From: Anaeramoeba flamelloides
Lineage: Eukaryota > Metamonada > Anaeramoebidae
Assembly (NCBI GenBank): GCA_027625915.1
Contig: JANTQA010000012.1
Span: 14,656,501 to 14,720,500, forward strand
DNA: 64,000 nucleotides
Direction of reading: 5' to 3'
Program-made: the position numbers and the translations under genes
Shown here: in pieces, positions 58,001 through 64,000 of the stretch
How the letters are laid out: each line of letters begins with the position of its first letter
Position numbering within the stretch: the first letter of the stretch is position 1
The notes under the pieces: generated by a model
What the model was told of the DNA's origin: nothing
The model's database searches: none
What the model saw: only the letters and a program-made list of their open reading frames with translations

Positions 58001-59038
58001 TCGAGTTTGTTTTTGTTTTTATGGTTTGTGTTTTGTTAAAGTGGGGGGTGTTTGTTGTTTTTAAGAATTAATTTTGAAACTAGTTACACATTTCTGTTTT
58101 TGATTTTTGGAGAAAATCAAAACTTAATTTGCAAAAATCGAAAAAATGAAAAGAATTTTTTGAAAAATATTTATTCTTACTTTGATTATAATATGTGTGT
58201 CTTTGAAATTTAAAGCAGGTTGTTTTTTTATGTCTGAATTATTTTCTTTTTAATTTGCTTTGACCATAAAAACTTTCTAAATTCAACATAAACTGTTTTT
58301 TTAGAATTACCACGAAAGAAACTCAATTTGAAAATGCAATTGCAAGATAATGGAGACCTATCAATGAATTTTGGATTATGAAGAAAGAAATATTAATAAA
58401 AAGAAAGATTTTGATTCTGGAAAAACAACTTGAAATAAAGTGAGTGTGTTTTTAAAACACTCATTGTGAATTTGATCTTATTTGTAATTTGTTTTTTATT
58501 CCCCTTATCAAATTTCTTTTTTTCTTTGATAAAGAGAGAAACAAGATATTTTTTTTTAATTTGTAAATGTTATCTTGAAAAATGTTTCTGAATTTAGTCA
58601 TCAGACTTGTTGTTTAATTTTGTCAATTTAAGTTTTAAACAACCTTTTCATTTTTTATTTAAATTAGATTTTCAGAATATGTTTGTGTTTATTGGGGATA
58701 TCTATTCACAAACACAAAGTATCATACAACACAAGCCAATTTCCAAAGTGTTAATCAACTCCAAACCTGTCACATTTTCGAAAGAGGAGACAAATAAAAG
58801 AAGACTAGAAAAAGAAAAAAATTCATGAAAAAGAAATCTCTTTCCAGTTAATTTCAATTATAAAATGCAGAAGAAAAATTATTATTTCAAATGAGTTTGA
58901 AGAAAAAAGAAAAACATAAAGTTGGTTAAGATCTTTGAGTAGACACTAACCTGATTTTGTGAAATAATTAGTGAGTGTTTTTTTTAATAATGTTTTTTGA
59001 AAATAATTCACCAAATTTTTGAATCCCAAAAGTTGCAT
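46027..59038 (-). CDS. PH-RasGAP protein, five exons across 13 kb with a 41-nt microexon
   Basis: Proposed exons 59038-58951, 57911-57368, 51631-51591, 48281-47040 and 46796-46027 total 2685 nt, exactly 895 codons with the stop (894 residues). All junctions are GT-AG and phase-matched. Exon 4 holds a PH-like fold (WYKCHMVLTNKKIIFYN, later EKIFLIGENSLFNAV then AIKWISQI) broken by a low-complexity insert. Exon 5 opens at the catalytic core: HAKTLFR with the arginine finger at about R646, SHLEVDPHRV, and FLRFFVPAIATPEAYG near 754-769, the FLR..xPA signature of RasGAPs. It should speed GTP hydrolysis on Ras-type GTPases at membranes. Introns are 1039, 5736, 3309 and 243 nt. The last three junctions look firm. 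The first exon (29 residues, donor CAG-GTTAGT) rests on phase and an ATG only. Exon 2 is basic and of unknown fold. Confidence 0.8.
46797..47039 (-). other. 243-nt RasGAP intron with open reading into a Phe-rich tail
   Basis: The last RasGAP intron (GTAAAA ... TTCATAG) is almost purely T/C/A on the coding strand. If it is retained, the frame stays open for about 29 codons rich in Phe, Tyr, Leu and Ser before a stop, so a retained transcript would encode a PH protein with a hydrophobic tail and no GAP domain. Function is inference. Confidence 0.5.
48452..49002 (+). mobile_element. F2 MITE, reference copy, in RasGAP intron 3
   Basis: About 550 bp bounded by TA at 48452-48453 and 49001-49002. 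Left AATTCCAAAAATTTGGACAC, right end reversed AACCCCATTCCAATAATTTG. Interior TTTGATCGATCAACAATTG. It lies antisense within the 3309-nt intron. Confidence 0.7.
49003..51590. other. Remainder of RasGAP intron 3
   Basis: AT-rich intron sequence; small frames such as 49436-49642 lack motifs. No repeat from the other families is visible. Confidence 0.5.
51868..52440 (+). mobile_element. F4 element, diverged copy, in RasGAP intron 2
   Basis: Left AAACTCTTTTTCAGTCAAAG, right end reversed AAACTCCATTTCACTCAAAG, with the F4 interior around ATTTCAAT and TTTTTTCTAATTTAG. About 240 bp upstream (in gene sense) of the RasGAP microexon. Confidence 0.55.
52865..53045 (-). repeat. F6 repeat, copy 2
   Basis: Reverse match to 17995-18180: CTACATTTCGAGACAAATTT, TTGATAATTCAATCTTTG and ATTGATGAGATCAAC. 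It abuts an F2 copy on its right. Confidence 0.5.
53054..54757 (-). mobile_element. F2 MITE, reverse copy, split by a nested element
   Basis: Left end TAAACCACATTCCAAAAATT then TGGACACACCC; right end ACTGTGTCCAAATTTTTG. The F2 body is continuous if 53156-54317 is removed. Interior GATCGATCAAATGATAAGAT matches other F2 copies. In RasGAP intron 2. Confidence 0.65.
53156..54317. mobile_element. 1162-bp element with TTAA target duplication nested in F2
   Basis: Terminal inverted repeats GAACTACGTTTCA (53156-53168) and TGAAACGTAGTCC (54305-54317), 12 of 13 matching, flanked by TTAA on both sides (53152-53155 and 54318-54321). A TTAA duplication is piggyBac-like, but the ends do not start with CCC. 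The only frame of note (53748-53969) is Lys-rich with one hydrophobic patch and no transposase motif, so the element is probably non-autonomous. Confidence 0.65.
55030..55355. mobile_element. Double inverted repeat, MITE-like (core 55077-55314)
   Basis: Core ends TGTTACAGCCACTTTAAAAA and the exact reverse at 55314, about 34 bp with few mismatches, near TA on both sides. Outside them a second pair of arms (TTAATTTTTTTTTCAAAAAA at left, its reverse at right) extends the palindrome. Either a MITE with long interrupted ends or one palindrome within another. Confidence 0.5.
55678..56420. repeat. Fold-back hairpin cluster, largest example
   Basis: Contains the CAGAATTCAAAAGAATTGAG hairpin at both ends (55680 and 56355), several tandem GATTTTCGTTAGGTTT units (about 55790-55995), and two near-perfect stem-loops at 55984-56060 and 56106-56182 built from TTTAGAAATAAA / TTTAAGAAATAAA arms. 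GGCACTCTACGGTACCCTAC near 56312 marks the unit boundary. The two overlapping opposite-strand frames here are palindrome by-products. Lies in RasGAP intron 2. Confidence 0.65.
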
Positions 59039-59083
59039 ATATATAATTTTATCAAATCCAAAAGTCGAATAAAATCGTAGCTT

Positions 59084-59171
59084 GGGAATATAGCGCAGTC
59101 GGTAGCGCGTTAGCCTCATAATCAATGAATAAGACATCTAAAGGTCGTGAGTTCGAGTCTCACTATTCCCA
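59084..59171 (+). tRNA. tRNA-Met (CAU anticodon) with a 15-nt intron
   Basis: Acceptor stem GGGAATA pairs perfectly with TATTCCC, discriminator A. D arm GCGCAGTCGGTAGCGC, anticodon stem TTAGC, loop CTCATA with CAT at 59117-59119, intron 59121-59135 in the standard place after position 37, then ATCTAA, variable AGGTC and T arm GTGAG-TTCGAGT-CTCAC. The sequence resembles eukaryotic elongator tRNA-Met. Pair 31-39 is C-T in this reading, a small oddity. The internal A and B boxes for RNA polymerase III are present. Confidence 0.93.
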
Positions 59172-59177
59172 GAGCCC

Positions 59178-59186
59178 TTTTTTTTT
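59178..59186 (+). terminator. RNA polymerase III terminator (T9)
   Basis: A run of nine T begins seven bases after the tRNA 3' end, the usual Pol III stop signal. Confidence 0.8.
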
Positions 59187-59189
59187 GAA

Positions 59190-59988
59190 AAGAATATCTT
59201 TTTTTGTGAAGTGAGAAAGATCTAAAAAATTTTTAAAACATGAAAAAAACATGTTTTTATTAAGGATTTCTATTCGACACCATAAAAAAATTTAAAAATT
59301 TTTTTTAATTTAAGGTTTGAGTAATTAGGGAAAAAAAAATTATATGAAATAGAAAAAATAATTAACCTACAATTTTTTTGGGTTTCAAATAACAATAAAA
59401 AACAAATCAACATGTATTGTACAATTGATCCAAAAAAATCAGAAATGAAAAATGAAGAAAATTTTCAAAAGAATCACTTAAAGAACATAACACAATTTCC
59501 AATTTAAATCTTTCAAAATTATATAATTTTGAAAACAAAGGATTAATTGTTTTTAAATTTCTATTATAGAAATTTTTGAGATCAATCTCCTAAAAATCAA
59601 ACATCAAATATTATGAAAGAATTGAGGTCATTTTCCAATTTTGATGATTAGAATTATAATTTTGAAAACAACTGTGTTCTTTTTATAATCTTGCTCTTTG
59701 GTGTTTTTTGAGATCTTGAATATTTTTTTTTTCATTTTTTTGATTTATAAATGAGTTATTCATTATTCCGAAAGAATCATATAAAATCCTTACCCTTTCG
59801 GATTGAGAGGGTTCCAAAATAACCATAAATTAGATTAAATAGAATCAAAATGATTCTGTGCTTAAAGAAAACAATTAGTTTTAAATTGAAGATATACCTG
59901 CTCATTGGAAATATCAACTAAGATTGAACAATTGTTTTTTTCAATTTGAATTTTTTAATTTCAGATCTATGAAAACAATTTTTTTTTT
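59190..59988. other. Gene-free region right of the tRNA
   Basis: AT-rich sequence; no ORF, exon or repeat recognised. Confidence 0.5.
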
Positions 59989-60527
59989 TAAACCCCATTC
60001 CAAAAATTTGCACACACCCAAAATCAAAAATAGGAATATAAAAAAAGACCCGATTTATTCTATTTTTCCAAACCTAATATAAAAAAAAAATTAAGTTACC
60101 CAATATTAATGTTTTTATAAGTAATCATTTTAATCCAAATAAAAGAAAAAAAATATAAAACGAAAAAAAAAAAATTGATATGTCAAAAATAATGAAACAA
60201 GCTGAACAAAAAATGTATTTGTAAATTTGTTGACATTTTCACCAACAATTGTTGATCGGTCAAATGATAAGATAACATCAACTAATTGTATCTGACTTTT
60301 CAATTTAACAAAATCAACTCTAATCTTCTATCGACCATTGAAAAAAAATTTCCAGATCTAATGAAACAGATTAAGTAACTATAAAAAATGGAAATGAAAA
60401 CAAAACAAAAAAGACAAAAAATGAAATAGTTTGTAAAATCAAAATTCTCTCCAAATTGAATTTAAAGTCCAGTATCGATGTTCTTTCCACTGTTTAAACC
60501 ATTTCCAAAATTTTGGAATATAGTTTA
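59989..60527 (-). mobile_element. F2 MITE, reverse copy
   Basis: Bounded by TA at 59989-59990 and 60526-60527. Left AACCCCATTCCAAAAATTTG, right end ATTTCCAAAATTTTGGAATA. Interior GATCGGTCAAATGATAAGAT. An F1 copy starts 20 bp beyond. Confidence 0.7.
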
Positions 60528-60547
60528 ATTTAATTCCTTTTTAACTG

Positions 60548-61141
60548 TAAGCTATTTCCAATAAAGTGGGGCAAATTTATTTTATAATATCTTTTTTAAA
60601 CTGAATCTTGAAAAAAGTATTTAAACATCAAAAATCATTAACGAGCCATTTATCGATTCTTGATAACAATTCATTTTGTTTCTTATTATTGTCTTACATA
60701 AATAAAAAATATTAAAATTTCTGATCTTGGTCTTATCTGATATTTTATAGAGGTGAAAATTGGTGTTTATTTTCTTCTTTTTGATCGAAAAAACCATTTT
60801 CATAACTTGTTTAATCTCAACAACTAATTTTTGAAATATAATTGAAAGAATATAACTGAATTTTTATTGTTATAAAAATCATTTGTACTATTTCAATTTT
60901 TCCAGTTTTTTATTGAAGTTGATTGTACATTGTTTTCACCAAAAAAAGTGCTATTTTTTTTTTCATTTTTTCGGAATATTTCAACTAACATATTTTGAAA
61001 TAAATACCTTAGGTCATTGATTTAACCAGTATTAATATAAAACTTGTTTTGGTATTGTCAATTCATAAATACTATCACTAACAATCATGATTTTTTATGA
61101 AATGTAAAAAAAAAATTGCCCACTTTTTTGGAAATATCTTA
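60548..61141 (+). mobile_element. F1 MITE, complete copy
   Basis: TA at 60548-60549 and 61140-61141. Left AGCTATTTCCAATAAAGTGG, right end reversed AGATATTTCCAAAAAAGTGG. Its minus frame 60621-60803 parallels the minus frame 7075-7281 in another F1 copy. Both are repeat by-products. Confidence 0.75.
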
Positions 61142-63840
61142 TTTTTTTACATCAAAAACCTGTTTTTTTTTATTATTATTTTAATTTGCCAAATTGAATA
61201 ATGCTTTTAAACCTTTTTCTTTAGATTGATTTTTTTGCCAAGGGGGGATCACATTCTATTTTTTTTATTTTTTCAATTGATTTTTCTGTAATTGAAATCA
61301 TTATTTTTTTTATAATTATTCTAGTAAAGATTTCAACCCAAAGAAGGGTAATTTCACAAACAAATTATTAATACCAAACAGCTTCTTTGATAGGAACAAT
61401 TTCAGAGAGGTGACCAACACATATAATATTATACCCTATATCAATAACTATTTCTATCAGAAGGCTGCAAATTACAAATTATTCATATTTTCAGATATTT
61501 TTTTCATCAAAAAAGAGTTCTAATAACTTAATAGCTTTGGATATCATTGTAAAAAAAATATTCCCTTTTAAAAAATATTTTATTAACTGTCATTTTTTTT
61601 TGTATTTATCAATATAAGAATTCGAAAAAAACCAATAAAGATATACCAGTCTAAAATTAATATTATTGTTCAGAATTTCAATTAAAATATTTTAAGAAAC
61701 AAAACCCAAGATCCCCATAATGAAATTCATCAAGAATTTTTCAATTTAAAAAAAATTTGCAACAAAAAAAATTCAAAAAAGGATAGACTAAAACCACAAA
61801 AGTAATGGACAAAATACTTCATTTATCGTTTCAACAGTTTATAATATTTTATAACATTTGTACCCACAGATCCATCAACCAGACAAACACACTTTTATTA
61901 TTTTACTTTTTTTTTTTTTGAAAGGAATCTTATATATTCATTGAGATATACAAATTAAACTAATCAAAAAAAAAAAAAAAATAAAATAAAATAAAAACTC
62001 TGTATTTAAAATGAAATTTCCTTTTTTAACATGATCAAAATTGGAATTTTTTGTTTAAATTTACTTTTTGAATTTTAATTAATTTTTTTTGATCTTCAAT
62101 GCAACAATATATGTTAAGAAAAATATTTTGAAACAGTATTTTTTACAAACAAAATAAAATATTGTTGAGATCCTAATTATTTTTTTTTTTTTTTAATTTT
62201 TATGTTTTGAATTATGAAACAGGTTGAATTAGCCTGATCTAAACATTTTGATAAATTGGGTCTATTTTTTGAATTCCAAATAATCATATATTTCTGATAT
62301 TATAAGAAAAACACCTGAAAAGTTTCTTTTTTATTTTTATTAATAATTATACTAATTCTTGAAAATGGTAAAATATATATTTAGTTTTATGTTGTGAAGT
62401 CTTGATTTTGAAAGATAAATCTTTCTTTTATTATTATTTTTAATTATTAATATTTCTATTCAAATATTCAACAATTAAACCAATTCTGATAGAAGTGATT
62501 TAATTAAATCTTATTTTGATAGAATTTTAACAAAATTTTCTCAATAAAATTAAGTTATACTTTTGTTAAAATCACACAACGCAAGAAGAAAAATCATTTT
62601 TTCAAAATAAAAAACACAATTTCTTTTTTTATTAAACATTTATTAATTTGTCCACCCAATAAACCAAAAATAAAGCAAAATTAAATCTGGTCTTAATTTC
62701 TAAAAGTTTTATAAAAAAAAATTAAAATCTAAAAATAAATGATCAAATTGCAAAATTAATATCAAAAAAAGGTTATTTATTGAAGAAATATATTTTTGTC
62801 TTCTAAAAAAAACAAAAAATTTCATAAAAATAGAGAAAATTATAGAAAAGTTGACAAATATCCTTTCTAATTAATTATTTATTTTAAAAATCAAATAATA
62901 AGTAAAATTATTTCAAATTTAATTAAATTTTGGGGGCTTGAATCTTTGATTAACATTAACTCTATTTCAAAAGTTGTGACTAACCTGAAATAATAAATTA
63001 AAATAAAAAAAAAATACTTTAGTATTTAAGAACAACTAATAGTTAAATCCGATTCAAACACCACTTTTAAATCATTCCACACATATAAAAACCTGATATT
63101 GAATAAATTATTATAAAAATAAAATCAAAAACGAAAAAAAAAAAAAAGTCACAATTTTTGAAAAGAAAATTATCCATTATTTGTACTGAACTTTCACTGA
63201 TAAAAAATTTAACATATCAAATTTTTTCTAATAATTCAAGTCTTTTCAAAATAAATTATACATTCTTAATTTTTTAGTGATCATTTGTCTTTTGGAAGAT
63301 TTTTTTCCAACTTGGCTTTAGCAAAAAAAAAAAAGATCAAAAAAAAAAAAAGAAAATAAAAATTTTCAAAAAAAAGAAAAAGCAAAAAAAAAAAAATAAC
63401 AAAACGAAAAAGAAAACTTTTGAAAAAAAAAGTATTAAAAAGAAATTGAAAAAAAAAATCAAAAAAAGTATCAAAAAAAAAAAAGAATCAAAAAAAAAAA
63501 GAATCAAAAAAAAAAAAAGGAAAAACAAAAATTTAATAAAGTTAAACCAAGAAAAAATTAGAAACTAAAATTAAAAATTTGTAAAAATAAAAAAAATGGT
63601 TTTGTTCTTAAATTTAAAAATTTCTATAATTAAAATATTATACAAACCCCTACAAAACACCTTCCTTTCAAATTATAAATTGGACCCAGATTTATGAAAA
63701 AAATATATTTCAATATTTTTTACTTTCTATTTATTCAACTATCATTGTAAAATTCAAGAACCTCATTTAAAAACATTACTTATGAATTTATTAACTAATG
63801 GGATTATGGACATTCTTACAACAATGGCAACAAATTTCTA
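61142..63840. other. Gene-free region with a long purine tract
   Basis: No gene recognised. Bases about 63325-63540 are almost entirely A with scattered G and C (strand-asymmetric, runs of A up to 12), giving a meaningless Phe-rich frame on the other strand. Confidence 0.5.
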
Positions 63841-64000
63841 TAAGATATTTCCAAAAAAGTTGGGCAAATTTATTTTCAAATATATTTATTAAACCCAATC
63901 TTCAAAAAAGTATTTTAAAATATACATAATTATTAAACACCCTTTATAAATTCCTGAGAATAATTCAATTTGTTTCAAGGTATTGTATTACATAAATAAA
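63841..64000 (+). mobile_element. F1 MITE, left part, cut by the window edge
   Basis: TA then AGATATTTCCAAAAAAGTTG and GGCAAATTTATTTTCAAATA, continuing in register with the other F1 copies to base 64000. Confidence 0.7.

Noticed and set aside
58607-58828. Plus-strand frame ending in a Lys/Glu-rich tail after a TTTTCAG acceptor-like site
   Set aside because: Protein-like, but it is antisense to RasGAP intron 1, has no identifiable partner exon in phase and no recognised family. It could be a real last exon and would deserve RNA-seq.
63337-63528. Phe-only ORF on the minus strand
   Set aside because: Translation of a poly-purine tract.

Overview
This window comes from a very AT-rich, gene-poor eukaryotic chromosome. 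The GT-AG introns, tRNA intron, long homopolymers and poly-asparagine coding tracts all say eukaryote. The gene set (a PAK-type CRIB protein, a PH-RasGAP, a THH1/TOM1/TOM3-type seven-helix protein, a huntingtin-like HEAT protein, Sub2/UAP56) would suit a free-living amoeboid protist. An Anaeramoeba-like metamonad or an amoebozoan is my best guess. That placement is inference and cannot be settled from the window alone.

I can support five protein genes and one tRNA gene, and four of the five proteins are spliced. From left to right: (1) the 5' exons of a PAK-like gene on the minus strand (2569 to 1884, running off the left edge or into a long intron); (2) SUB2/UAP56 on the minus strand (15908 to 11662), two exons split by a 2978-nt intron; (3) a 2714-residue uninterrupted ORF on the plus strand (19166-27310) that I read as a huntingtin-like protein with long AAT-encoded Asn tracts; (4) a THH1/TOM1/TOM3-like seven-helix protein on the plus strand (34359-38690), three exons with a 3476-nt second intron; (5) a PH-RasGAP gene on the minus strand (59038 to 46027), five exons including a 41-nt microexon standing between a 5.7-kb and a 3.3-kb intron; (6) tRNA-Met(CAU) with a 15-nt intron (59084-59171), head-to-head with the RasGAP start. 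In all spliced genes the reading phases join without remainder, which is strong internal evidence for the exon models.

Most of the rest is mobile-element debris. I recognise several short families with terminal inverted repeats. F1 (about 590 bp, TA target duplication, four copies in the same orientation) and F2 (about 540 bp, six copies, ends shared with a decayed Tc1/mariner element) are the clearest. F3, F4, F5, F6 and F8 are less complete. There is also a family of fold-back hairpin clusters around 33, 40, 45 and 56 kb. Two nested insertions can be resolved to the base: a mariner element inside the right end of an F1 copy (TA duplication), and a 1162-bp element inside an F2 copy (TTAA duplication). 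Several copies sit inside introns of SUB2 and RasGAP, which helps explain intron sizes.

The genes are not an operon and share no pathway. PAK and RasGAP are both small-GTPase signalling parts, SUB2 acts in mRNA splicing and export, and the tRNA is a translation component. The remaining intergenic stretches hold low-complexity AT sequence in which I see no gene.
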